Notes under the pieces: generated by a model | What the model saw: the letters and a program-made list of their open reading frames with translations, nothing else | What the model was told of the DNA's origin: nothing | Database searches by the model: none | Shown here: positions 49,610-60,818 of the stretch, in pieces | Layout of the letters: the number at the start of each line of letters is the position of its first letter | Position numbering within the stretch: position 1 is the first letter of the stretch | NCBI GenBank assembly: GCA_037178625.1 | Contig: CM074142.1 | Coordinates: 1,984,001 to 2,048,000, forward strand | Direction: 5' to 3' | DNA from: Skeletonema tropicum | Lineage: Eukaryota > Bacillariophyta > Thalassiosirophyceae > Thalassiosirales > Thalassiosiraceae | Length of the DNA stretch: 64,000 nt | Program-made: the position numbers and the translations under genes

Positions 49610-49775
49610 TGCAATAATTTGTGCGTGTTGACAAGAAGGGTTTATCTAGAGATCAGCGCAGTGAATGAACAATGCACAATGCAATGCTAAAATGGCGAAC
49701 TCGATGGGCCTGCGTGTAGGTATATGAGTAGGTCGATTGCCAGGGAATGGAGGGTGACAATCTTCATATTCGAAT

Positions 49776-50204
49776 CTATCGACTTCTTCTCATCATTGCT
49801 GCTGTATCACCTCCATCGGAAGAGGAGTTGTTCGAAGTACTTCTACTTATATAATAGCGAGGATCAGATCGCATGGTGAGACAAACGTTATGAATTTCAC
49901 CCTTGATGATTTTTGTAGCATTGCGTGATATATAATGATGATTGTTATTCGTCAGATGTTGTTGTTGTTGTTGCTGCTGCTGTTGACTCGTTTGATAATT
50001 ATAATTATTTGGTTTCACATCAACGCTGTGTAGTTGTGGAGAGGAGCGCGAGACATTATTTGGAGAACTGCCGGCCATATCCATATCACTTTTATCATTT
50101 CGCTGCGGGTGCGGGCTTTTGGTTGTTGCAGTTGTCGCAACCGTGTGATCGAGAAGAGCCTGAGCCTGAGATGAGTAGGACGAACATGTTGTCGGCGGAT
50201 GCAT
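49776..50204 (-). CDS. PolyQ small protein, inverted copy, 142 aa
   Basis: A full-length copy on the minus strand with SPHPQ, PNNYNY, TMRSD and an intact Ser/Arg tail. Its leader extends to 50289, where similarity to the array ends. Confidence 0.6.
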   Translation of the reverse strand: MHPPTTCSSYSSQAQALLDHTVATTATTKSPHPQRNDKSDMDMAGSSPNNVSRSSPQLHSVDVKPNNYNYQTSQQQQQQQQQHLTNNNHHYISRNATKIIKGEIHNVCLTMRSDPRYYISRSTSNNSSSDGGDTAAMMRRSR

Positions 50205-50289
50205 TGCAATAATTTGTGCGTGTTGACAAGAAGGGTTTATCTAGAGCGAGATCAGCGCAGTGAATGAACAATGCACAATGCAATGCTAA

Positions 50290-50872
50290 AACTCAGACAG
50301 GTGTCTGAAGATCCTATGTAGGGTGTGTAACTTCTCTGAGCAGAAGGGAAGCGGTGCTGCCCACTGGTATGCTACTTATGGTCACATCGGGGCCATACAG
50401 CGATACTTGGTATGCTGCTGTCTGAGTCAAAGTAAGTACTGAAGTACTGTGACTTAAGGCGGCATCAAATTGATAGATAGATTATTTAATACTCCCTAGG
50501 CACTAGTGCCAGTAGAGAAAGGTGAACTTAAACCAGGAGGAGCTCGGGCTGGTCCCGAAGACGCCTGGTCCCGAAGACGCTTGTGGTGCCTGCTGGGCAG
50601 GAATGGGTCGACGGATGTGGAACGCGAAGGCTTTGGTGCAAGCAAGGCCAAACTGCTGGAGGAAGTGAATTTTGGGGGTGGGCGGATGGTTGTGTGAAAG
50701 CACAAGAATAGACACTCACATTGAACATTGATCTATCTTTTGGTAATGAACGAAGGAAGCCCCACAGAACTGGCTGCAGTGCTTGGAGAGATATGAGGAA
50801 GTCGAAGTATGTACTTATACACTTAAGGCAGGCATCAAATTGATCATCAAAGTTCTAAGTACTTATTCATCA
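50290..50872. other. Intergenic with three dispersed repeats
   Basis: Contains (a) ctcagacaggtgtctgaaga at 50291, shared with 61890; (b) the short repeat at 50510-50560 shared with 4932-4980; and (c) a segment of about 110 bp at 50688-50800 shared with 55884-55996. No gene seen. Confidence 0.6.
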
Positions 50873-51117
50873 TCATGGCACGGCCATTCTCTTCTCTTCA
50901 TTGCTTGACACAACATGACCACTACTGGTACTAGTAGCACTCCCTCCCCCATCTGTCTGAAACAATTGGTTCAAAACAATCCCTAGATTCATCAAATCTA
51001 CCCGCTTCTTCTCATCAAATGTCTGTTCTTCACAACATATCACTGCATCCGACAAATCAATGAATGTCGCCAAATACTCCCCCTCAAATGGCGTCAAGAC
51101 AATATTTTTCAGCGTTA
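50873..51117 (-). CDS. Probable terminal exon of an unknown gene
   Basis: The minus strand is open from an acceptor-like aag/ at 51118 to a stop at 50873. The product is LTLKNIVLTPFEGEYLATFI followed by DLSDAVICCEEQTFDEKKRV and a Ser-rich tail. It looks like a real C-terminus. An upstream stretch at about 51147-51210 (ALKLGGKIADGLQYRRKEGE on the minus strand) also looks coding but could not be joined with a normal-size intron. Gene structure is unresolved. Confidence 0.4.
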
Positions 51118-51210
51118 ATCCTTGTCATCATCATCATGTCAGATACCTTCTTCTCCTTCTTTACGTCGGTACTGCAATCCATCTGCAATCTTACCGCCAA
51201 GCTTCAAAGC

Positions 51211-52236
51211 CTACACGATATGAGTCAGCAATAATGGGCGACGACGGTAATTCCTACGAAGATAATGAGAGTAGCTCCGTCAACAGACGTTATCATAGAC
51301 TTAGTAGGTACATCCACCCTTGCCTAACTCGCAATAAACTCGAAGTTCCAAACGAGTTGACCCCTGCCCCTGGTTCGTTGCTCCCCTCTAGAGTGTTGTT
51401 CTAAATTGTCTTCCGAGGATAAATAATCAATTGAAGTGTGACGCTTTGACTGTGAACTAAGTAATCTAAGTAACGCAGCACCCCTCTTACGACAAAATGC
51501 GTCCAAAGCATATGCTGGCCAAGGCCCCTACTAGAGCGCTACGTGGATTGTGTCGATTGAAATAAAAATCACGTCTGCCGTCTTGCAATAATGAATGAGC
51601 AGAACGGTAACCCTGACCGATAACAACCCCGTCCGCTCGCATAATTGCATATTGCTGTATTGCTGTATTGTCGATATGATTGATTGGTGAGTAGCACTGT
51701 AGAGGAGCACAGAGCCAGAGTCCATGGAGATGTTGCCGTATAATCATGTTGTGTCGAATGTGCGGAAAGTTCGTTATTTTCACCAGCGAACCGAGACCGA
51801 GGCACCATAGGCGCCAGGTAAGTTATCCCTCCTTCATCATTTCGACTCGGAAGGGTTCTTGGCGGCGCTTGCTGTATAATATGTTGGTAGATCCATCGGC
51901 GGAAGAGATAATAGCATTCATAAGAAGTAGAAGAGTGGCAAGTGGCATCGGTATCGATAGGGCATATATGAGTACGTCTGTGATCCGCTAAAGTTGTGAC
52001 GTCACGGAACCGGTACTCAGACACTCAAACTTCAACTGACGAAATGTCCGCTCAAAAAGCAAAAAGCACAAATTTTATGTACATGACATGCCGCTGGCCG
52101 GCCGCGGCCGCATGATTGAATCATGGCTCACTGATCGACATTCATTTACACTTGCCGCTGGTAAAGAGCTCATTCATTCTCCAGTTTGTTTGCTCTTTAG
52201 TCATTATCAAACACAGCAACTCATACAAAAGACAAC
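51211..52236. other. Intergenic, nothing firm
   Basis: A few frames of 60-150 codons on either strand lack protein-like composition. A NotI-like gcggccgc patch lies at 52101. Confidence 0.4.
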
Positions 52237-53655
52237 ATGGCGTCTCAAGCCGAGAACACTCACCCAAACACAATCATCCGAGGACATTACCATACCAGTG
52301 TCCCTATCAACAATGATCAAAAGCGCCGCAAGGTCGAGGCAAACTCTAATAACATCACCGCCTACCCGTCTGCTGCCATTCATGCCACCAAGGTGAGCAA
52401 GAGGACCAAGAGGAGGACAAATAAAAGATCAAATCAACGTAGGGAAGCAAACGTGTTTGCACCTCAAATCTTCAACCATCGTCCGGCGATTCTGCCGACA
52501 AGTACAAAGAAGGCATCAAAGAAGAGGCGCCTCGAATCCGACCCGCCTTCTCAAGAGAAGAAGATGAGGCAGGAGCTACCCAACAACTTTACTTCCAACC
52601 AATCGGCTGTGCCAGCCCAAAAGAAGAAGAGGGCTCAGAAGAATTCACGCAACAACGACGCCCCAATCTTCCGCTACAAACATCACGGTGAAGTTGCAAC
52701 ACCAACAATTGCTCCACCCACGGCCACTGCTAGCAAGGCGAAGGTCTCGAAGAAGAGGCGCTCAGATGCCCACGAATCCCCCCCGCCTGCTCAAAAGAAG
52801 AAGATGACTGCTCCTGCCCAAAAGTTGAACACGATTGATCGCGGTCAAGTTCCATCTGCCTACCAATTTACTACCAATACTACCAACAAAGCCGCTGTTC
52901 CAGTGCAAGAGAAGAATGTGCTTCAGAATCAGCCATTCGTCAACAACGTTTCATCTATCTCTGTTCTCCATCACCGCGATGAAGTTGCCAACGGAGCCAC
53001 TTCTGATTTGGAGTTTGCCTATTCCGATTCGGATTCCGATTCCGAGGAAGAACATCTTGTTGTAGGGATGACCTTGCTCCCGGATGCTGATGACGCTGCC
53101 ACTGTGATCCAGGCCTTCTTCAGAGGTGCCAGCGCTCGCACGATGAAGCCAAGGGCCAGGCCACAAGCGGAGCTTAAGGTTGATACCAATCATGGCCAAG
53201 AATGGGATGGTAATTCTGATGATGATGCAGCTCCTGACGACGACTCGGTCGAGGAAGTAGAAGTCTTCCTCGTGGTGGAAGCTGAAGAGGGTGATGAAAA
53301 AGCGGAGGAAGTTGACTTTGTCGACGCAGCAGAAGCTGTTGACGAGGGTGATGAAATAGAGGAGGAAGCTGTTGTGGACAATGATAAGCCGGCTGCAAAA
53401 ATTCAGACAGCCTTCAAGCGTTATCTCGCTCGGAAAAGTGCTATCAAAGCAACGGAGCGAAGGCGAAGGGCCCAGCCACAAGCAGAGTTTGATGCTAGAG
53501 CAGTGGAAGAGGAGGTGGTGGAAGAGGAAGAGGAAGATATCTACTCTGCCAGAAGGAATCTTCGGAGACGGAGGATGGTGAAGGAGCTACAGTGCACTTT
53601 GGACGGCTGGTACTGGACTCGAAGAACACAAAGAAGGAAGATAAGGAGAGATTGA
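52237..53655 (+). CDS. IQ-motif, Lys-rich nuclear-type protein, 472 aa
   Basis: An intronless frame from ATG 52237. The first 230 residues are disordered with many basic clusters (KRTKRRTNKRSNQRR, KKASKKRR, AQKKKRAQK) that would serve as nuclear signals. Two IQ motifs follow: AATVIQAFFRGASAR (about 286-300) and AAKIQTAFKRYLAR (about 385-398), which bind calmodulin-like proteins. A Glu/Asp-rich linker lies between them and an Arg-rich C-terminus ends RRTQRRKIRRD. This is probably a calmodulin-regulated chromatin- or cytoskeleton-associated protein; function is inference. Confidence 0.75.
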   Translation: MASQAENTHPNTIIRGHYHTSVPINNDQKRRKVEANSNNITAYPSAAIHATKVSKRTKRRTNKRSNQRREANVFAPQIFNHRPAILPTSTKKASKKRRLESDPPSQEKKMRQELPNNFTSNQSAVPAQKKKRAQKNSRNNDAPIFRYKHHGEVATPTIAPPTATASKAKVSKKRRSDAHESPPPAQKKKMTAPAQKLNTIDRGQVPSAYQFTTNTTNKAAVPVQEKNVLQNQPFVNNVSSISVLHHRDEVANGATSDLEFAYSDSDSDSEEEHLVVGMTLLPDADDAATVIQAFFRGASARTMKPRARPQAELKVDTNHGQEWDGNSDDDAAPDDDSVEEVEVFLVVEAEEGDEKAEEVDFVDAAEAVDEGDEIEEEAVVDNDKPAAKIQTAFKRYLARKSAIKATERRRRAQPQAEFDARAVEEEVVEEEEEDIYSARRNLRRRRMVKELQCTLDGWYWTRRTQRRKIRRD

Positions 53656-55379
53656 AAAGAGAAGGTGTACGGTACAGCACCTTGTGAGATTGATGATTTG
53701 AAGCGAACATCATTTGTACGTGAGAAGGATTGCGTCAGAGACCTTTGTGGAGGAGGCTTTGGTTTGAAGGTAAATGCAGCAAGAGGTCAAATGATCAGTG
53801 GAGATGGCTTTGCGGGGCAATGAGTCGGTGTGTCTTGTTTCGTTTCGGCGAGTTGCTACATTTCAGAGGGGGTCGTTGGTGTGTTCGGCAGTGTGTGTGT
53901 TGTGTGTGTGTGTCTTCTTCAGTTGGGCCTTCAGTTGGTGTTGGTGTTGGTGGTGGTAGTTGGAGGATGCTTTCTGCTGGATCCTTATCCTTTTCTTCAG
54001 TTGGGCCTTCAGTTGGTGTTGGTGTTGGTGTTGGTAGTTGGGTGCTTTGCTGGATCCTTATCCTTTCTTTTTGGACATTGTCGGATCTGTAGCGGAGAGT
54101 CAAAAAGTTTAATCCCCCATTCATTCTAATGTTTGGGGTGTGGGTTCTGGTTTCCCATGTCAGCTTTTGGCTGGACATTCTCTTCTTCGAAAGTGGAATG
54201 TAGAACGTATCCCTTTGACTCTCTGACTGATTTTCAGTTGTCCTACCCTTTCCCCCCTGTTGGAGTCGGTCGACCGCGGAGATGATTGATTGGTTGATGT
54301 TCGTGTTGGGGATGGCGATCTTGTCGGATACACACACACACACACACACACACACACTTTCGAGCGGCTTGTTGTTCCCAGTTGGATGAAGTACAGTGCT
54401 GGAGGCGAGGAAAGACATTTCAGACTTGAGCCGGTGTTATGGTTCCGGGTATCATGGTGACCTGCTGCTTTACTTGTCAAAGGCCTGAGTTGATATGAGG
54501 TCGATGACGCTTGATTTCTTGTGTCGGTTTGATGGGGTCTTCGATCGGATTTCAAACTCGGTTTGTTGAGTTGTACCAGGATACGAACGTCTCTCTCGTG
54601 ATTGCTTCTAAGTTGCTCATCGGTTCTTCAATCTTGCCATTGCCATGTGTCAAGCTCATTTATCCACATCCACCCATCTACATCTAAGTCAAAGCCCTGG
54701 GAACGTGCTCTCTCAGCTGCTCAGCATCCAATTGAAATAAGAAAAGAATATCAAGTAAATCAATCTAATCAAATAAAGAAAAATCAACAATTATCCCTTA
54801 GTCCTCAGTGACAATGCTGAACTCCACCATTACTTTCGGCTGCGAGGAGACCCATTGTTGAAATCTGCAGGAGGAGCAGCATCCTCTGGAGCTTAGATTA
54901 CTTGATTTGAGGTGATATAAAATTTGTAATCAACAGCACCGGGAGAAAAGTCTCAATTGCACAAGACGTTGAGAGGGAGACAATATGTGAGGTTCAACCA
55001 AGCCTGCTAATTGTGACGGCTTCAGCTTCGTAGCTTGATTACGATCTCTGCGGGCTAAAAATATGAACACATTCTGCATTGGGAACAAATCTTTTTGATC
55101 AGTGAGATACTGGCACGAATTCATGAAAATGAAAGTCATTATGTTCTCCAGCTTCTGGTGATTCGAAAAGATGCTGCGCTTCAATCAGCCTCCGTTCGAG
55201 TTTGATCGTCCTCGTCCTCGTCAGCACACGTCTACCGGCTTGTTGGCCTTCTTCGTCTCACCTCGAATCTTGTCGCTGATGAGGTGAACGTGATTACCCT
55301 GGAGACTGTTCTTGTCCCTCTCTAATATGTAGTGTTGCTTGTTCATGAAGTGTTGCATGGTCTGGAAGCTGGAATATAG
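53656..55379. other. Intergenic with simple repeats
   Basis: Contains two copies of a segment of about 75 bp (cttcagttgggccttcagtt, then ggtgttggtgttgg, then tgctggatccttatcc) at 53916-53990 and 53994-54064, and a (CA)n run at 54331-54356. No supported gene; a 207-codon frame on the minus strand is made of these repeats. Confidence 0.5.
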
Positions 55380-55384
55380 CTCCC

Positions 55385-55880
55385 TCCAATGAGGACTCCA
55401 TTCCCTAATAATTGACCTACTCCTACTCATGTACCTACGCGCAGGCCCATCGAGTTCGCCATTTTAGCATTGCATTGTTCATTCACGCACTTCATCTTCA
55501 GTTTGCAACTCAATTACTTGACGTTGATGAATATATCGTTGAATCTATCCCACGGCCACGATATCATAAGGCATAGCTTAAGGCTCTGTAGGGTCAGGTC
55601 AGCGAGCAAACATGCCCCCACTGCAGTAACTCACTCCTCTCCAATAGCCTCTCTGTGGAGTGGTTCACTAAGATGGACGTAGACCGATGCCACCGCTATA
55701 TACATTGTACCAAAGTAAGTGAATGAGCTGTGCTGATCTCTAGATGAATACTTGCAAACACAAATTGCAATTGAACCTCTGGCAACATTTTCATCCTATT
55801 CATCTCAAGCTCTCCTCGTGCAGCAGCAGCAGCAGCAACAACAACAGCATAACCATGATGTTCACACGGTTGTGACAACT
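55385..55880 (+). pseudogene. Degenerate relative of the polyQ array unit
   Basis: The blocks gcaggcccatcgagttcgcc at 55442, ctgatctctagatgaatac at 55735, and a degenerate coding start with cag/caa repeats (about 55780-55870) follow the same order as in the array. Other sequence of about 200 bp is inserted between them. It is an old copy outside the array. Confidence 0.7.
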
Positions 55881-55883
55881 GTG

Positions 55884-55996
55884 GTTGTGTGAAAGCACAA
55901 GAATAGACACTCGTGTTGATCTCTCTTTTGCTTTTGGTAATGAACGAAGGAAGCCACCACACAAGTGGCCGCAGTGCTTGGAAAGATACGAGGACC
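55884..55996. repeat. Repeat of about 110 bp shared with 50688-50800
   Basis: Both begin ggttgtgtgaaagcacaaga and contain tttggtaatgaacgaaggaa and gcagtgcttgga, at about 85% identity. Confidence 0.75.
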
Positions 55997-56405
55997 TCTC
56001 ACAATACAGCATCACGTTGTGGGTTCTTCTCCCTCCGCCTCCGGTCGGCTCGCTTCTCCATCATCATTCTTACACGTTCAAACCATGCCTTCCCTGTCAT
56101 ACCCGCATCACATTTTCCCTATCGAATTATCGCCGCTGCTCTGCAAAGCAGTCGTACTAAAATAATACCATCAAGAAAGAGAGAGAGAGAGAGAAGAACA
56201 AAAGGTGAGTAATTGGAATGATCTTTCGTCCGCCTCCTCTAACAAATAATACTGCAACAAGAAGGAACTCACCTCGACAACAATTTCATCATCATCGCCT
56301 ATCCAAAACACGATCAATTGTTCCTTCACTCACTGGACTTCCAGCAGCTCCTACCTCCAAGAGCTTATCCTTCTTTCTTCACACGATGCTAAAGCACCAT
56401 CCACA

Positions 56406-58001
56406 CTAAAACCACCCAAGAGCCGTAGCAACCGCAATCACTGCTTCCAAACTATCCTCCCGCACCTTCCCAAAGTTCACTCTTGCATCCTCACAAGCCT
56501 CCTTCGATACCTGCTGTGTAATATATCCCCGATCTTCCATTGCTTGAACTGTATTGATGTAATTGACGTTGAATCCAGTGGGAGAGATGTATTCTGGGTG
56601 TGCTTGGAAGGTGAATGTATATGGTTGTACTGTTGTTGATCTCAAAGTTGAAGTGTCATTAGTGGTATTGTCACCATAATCATCACCATTATGATGATGT
56701 GTTGACATGGTTGTCGAATGTGTGTTGCTGAGGCTGCTTCTGAAATAGAACCTTGTCCTCCTTCGATGAGAAGTAGGCACAAGCTTCGATTGGAACATTG
56801 GCATTGCCCCCTAACGAAATGGCAAATTCTGGAAGGGATTGGACCATGTCTCCGTGGGTATACAACAGTTCCATACTGCACTCATCACTATCACTGTTGC
56901 TGCTGGTGGTGCCATCGATAAGGAGTAATTGACGTCCCTCCTCTGTGAGTTGGCTCGATATCCTTCCTGCTTTGGACCCAGTTGAACACTTGATTGCTCG
57001 CCCACCTTCTTCTATTTCACCACCTCTACCTCCTTCTTTCCCAATATAATATGATCTTCACTACTTCCAAACGCATGAGCAAAACATTGACGGCCAAAAC
57101 AAACTCCCATAGTCTTCAACCTCCTCATTCCGCATCACAGATTGGAGTTTCTCAATCCATTCCACATATCATATCACTTAGGAAATTAGGTAAATGTTGC
57201 ATTATCGCTACCTAGACATCATTGAACCAACAATTGGAGTCTTCATACGCCGAGGGCAGAACCAAACAGCGTCGCAGTCGGGACCACGGGAGAGGGTTGT
57301 CTCTCCTACCACAGCTCGTTTGAAAGCCCGGGATATATTGACGTGGATGTCAATAAGCCTGTATACAGGCGAGATATACAACTAACAGGATTTGCACGAG
57401 AGTATAAGCATATACCCATCTCTATCCGTGGTTTTTGACCGCGTCGAAGTGCTGCCTGAGCCCGCTGGCGACGTATCAAGAATCCATTCCACACTCGTGT
57501 TGTCATACGCTGCAGATGCAGAGAGGGAGCCTGGAATTAGTATGCCATCGTAGCTGGACCACTCGGAGGATGTGAGTGGATAGTCGTTTGATTGTGCATG
57601 ATAGATTGTGATGCGTATTGTCAAGTAGTAGTTGCACTCAGCCAATAATGAATATTGCTGCTCTCTATCTCTGATCAGTACTTCTTTGAGAGAACACTTC
57701 TTTTCATATGCTTGACAGAAGAGCTCCAAAAACATCACTGCCGTGTCTTTTGATGGACCGTAGGGAGGATTTTCTTCACAGCTGATCATCATCAAGTTTA
57801 ATGCTTTGCTTCTGCTACTGGCAGTGTAGGAACAATCGGTGCGCGTGGATGTGGATGTGGATGATGATGATGCATCGGCACCGTCCTCGGTAGCAGCGTC
57901 AGCATCAGGACATGACGTGACGTACCATTGTTTGAGAGGAGCACCGATTTTGAAACAATGGTGCGATCATCATCTTCTCTGTTGGATAATTGCATCATCA
58001 T
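56406..58001 (-). pseudogene. Class I glutamine amidotransferase-like gene, frame disrupted
   Basis: The minus strand reads KIGAPLKQWYVTSCPDAD and SCEENPPYGPSKDTAVMFLE (57950-57740), then YDGILIPGSLSASAAYDN, then MGVCFGRQCFAHAFG (57110-57065), then MELLYTHGDMVQSLPEFA (56874-56820) and finally TFQAHPEYISPTGFN. This is the order of a GMP-synthase-like amidotransferase domain with the nucleophile Cys in GVCFG and the C-terminal His in HPEY. At least one intron (donor gtatatg at 57415) is clear. Between GVCFGRQ and HPEY the frame changes twice (near 57040 and 56740) without good splice sites. The His after FG is Arg. Either a pseudogene or poor sequence. Confidence 0.6.
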
Positions 58002-60390
58002 CTACTGTCTATTACTCCTACTTATTACTGATACTGTTGAATTGTTCCGTAGAGATGTTGCGTCTATCTGGCTCAGGCCTGATAAATAATGTCACAAGCA
58101 ATTAAGGAGACCGGTATTGGTTGTGCAACTAGAGCGAGAAGAGACCACTAGGAGCACTGGATATCATGGTGACTACTAAAGCTTACAGCAGGCTTACAGC
58201 TAAAGAAGAGTAAGAGTGGGCTATTCCGAAAGGTGATGATGGCATGGAGCACCAACGTGCGACGTCATCTTGCATCTTGTGTGAGAGGATCAATCACGGG
58301 TTCTCACCGTGGTTGTTATTTGACACGTGTGAACAGGAAGGGTGCTTGTCGTAGCGGTATCAGGATACCGGAAGAGAGTCCATTCCCAGGCTTCAATGAT
58401 GGCAGATATTTGATATCTGTGGCTCGGTGAATTTTTGATCCGGCGCAGCCGGATCAGCTGAAATGCTGCACAAAGAGAGGAAAGAAAGAAAGGGGAAAGG
58501 AGGGGGAAAGAAGAGGAGAAAGGGTAGGAGGATGTTGATGTATGCTCTGATTTGATTTCACTAGCTTTCAAGCTAGTTATACCTGCTTTTGCTCGATTCT
58601 AATTGTTGTCATTTTTTGTTGGGCTCCATGCTGTGCCTTGCGATGCTTTACATCATTGCCACGTGCTCATTAGAGGGTATACTACCACATCAGTTCCATC
58701 TGTACCATACACGTTACGCGTGACGCCATGACCCATACTTGCATCCAAGCCAAATACCCCAAAGACAATGTAAACCTATTGCTCCTTTGTGTTCTTGATA
58801 TCAACTAAGTTGTGGTGCTTCATTGTTTCTCTCGGCTGATGCTGGACCTTCTTGGATGCTATCAAAGTACATAATGCTTTATTGCGGCTTCTGATCCGTC
58901 GTGGCTGGGCATGCACGGGATGTGGTCAGTGTGTCAGATGTCTTGTTCTAAGCCTCCTCGAGATTATGATTGATTGTCATGCCAGTCGAACGATTGCCAT
59001 ACCAGTCGATTGTGGAGAAGTGATTCGATTCCTTGTCGTTTGTTTCAAATAGTTTTCTGAACCGTATCTATTGTAGGCATCTCTCCCTCTCCTCTTCTAC
59101 GCTAGTGATTTTGATTGCCTCCGGCATCCGACATTAGAGTTGCATTCCATCTTAACCTTCTATCTATTATGACTAGACTGTTACTTGATTTGTTGAATGT
59201 TTCTACACTCTGGTGATTTGTACGGTCTACTCTCTGGTCTGACGTCTGACACTGTTTGTATTTATTTACCAAGACACTTAGCAGTGTTGTCATTATTGTT
59301 GTTGTATTATCAATCACTGTCATCTTTGGCGTTGCGGCTGGTGACAATTAAATGCATCCCTGCAGGAGGTTTCGGTGGCTGCTAGAGTATGGGTCCTCTC
59401 TCTGTAGTTGCTGCATCTACGTGAACCGCAAACTACATGCATTTTTGCCTATTTTTGTATTCCGTGCAGTGTTGTCGAATAGCCTATGATCAAATTCACA
59501 AATCGAGCAGAATCTGCCAGGTAACCTGCGGCGATTATATAATGTGAGTTGCATTCATTCGGTTCCGTTCATTTCTATCTACTGACTGCCGCGCTGCTTT
59601 GTGTGTCGGCATCGGAGCGAGAGCGGAGGAAAACAAAAAACGAGCATAAACTTTCAGAGCAATTTCCTCGCACTTCTGATTAGCTACGCTTCTCCGAAAA
59701 TGATATCGAGAGTGATTGTGATTAGATGGATTGTCGGCTGTTGCATAAGTAGTAAGTTCTGGAGTCGATATTGCTTCCGCTGGAGTTTTATGGCGAGGTC
59801 GACATCGACATGGTCCTTATCCTTTGCAAAAGATCCAGTCTGAAATTTGGCGCGCCTCGAAAAGATCCATTTTAATGTGGCCGGGCCGATATTATTACGG
59901 GTAAAATATGCTTGCCCGTTGTCGCCATTACTTTTGTGTGCGGCAAAGTTAGTGTCGCCATTAAAAGTAATGGCGACACCCGCTTTGAGTAAAAAGGGTT
60001 TTATTAGTGAGTTAGCTAGAAAGAAGCGGGTGAAATTGCTGTCGCCATTACTTTTTTTAGCCACCGCCATTCACCATCTGCCTCAATGATGGCTCCCAAC
60101 TCCCACCTCCCGCCGAGCCACATCACACGGAGCGAGCTCCAAAACAAGTGTAAATATTCACTTCGAGTAAAATTACAAAAATACTCGTCTTCTTTAGCTC
60201 CTACAACCAAACCACTCTCTAGAGAAGTACATCTGACACTTTAGATTGGCAAGAACAAGATAAGTGTCCTCAGGGATATCAGTTGATCAAAGTTCTTTTC
60301 AGTGGTGCTTGGTTACGCTTGCCGAGAGTTGCTTTGATGATGTAAAGTAGAAAGGGGGAAGCCAGGGCGAACACCTAATTTTATAAAATT
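58002..60390. other. Intergenic, one palindromic repeat cluster
   Basis: No supported gene. At 59920-60056 the block gtcgccatta(c/a)ttt occurs three to four times, including an inverted pair forming a near-perfect palindrome at 59951-59978 (gtgtcgccattaaaag / taatggcgacac). A short tgatccggcgcagccggatca palindrome lies at 58436-58456. Confidence 0.5.
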
Positions 60391-60818
60391 TTTATGACCT
60401 TTCCACAGTTGGCACGCCAAGTGGGCTAAGCAGTCTCATCTACTTTTCCCCCTATTCTGTGGAAATCTGTGGATGCAACTCGATTTTTTCACAATTTTGT
60501 TAGAGATTTTAGTTAGAGAGCAGCTCTCAAGGCGAAAATTAAGTTTCAGGGAAGTGGTTTACATGCTAGCCCCGAGACACTATCCTTTAGGTGACTATTA
60601 AGTGAGTGTATACTGTGCTGTGTAGGTGTCGAAAGCGTATATTTTCGTCGAAATATGCATGTGAAGGTGCTCTCTAGCTTGGTAATATCTTTGATGGCTG
60701 ACGGCCAAAATTTTTTACATGGCGAAAAGCCAGTGTACTCTCACATGCATTTCTCAGCGAGGAAATGGAATTTTCGGCCAGTCAACATATGTATAGAGTC
60801 GACAATAAAGTCGACGAT
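60391..60818. mobile_element. Foldback element, truncated copy B
   Basis: About 80-85% identical to 20560-20975 from tgacctttccacag to tatagagtcgacaat. The right inverted arm present in copy A is absent. Confidence 0.8.

Noticed and set aside
53795..54418. 207-codon minus-strand ORF
   Set aside because: Made up of CA-repeat (VCVCVC) and Thr/Pro repeats translated from simple sequence.
59684..60070. 128-codon minus-strand ORF
   Set aside because: Consists mainly of the gtcgccattac palindromic repeats translated; no protein-like domain.
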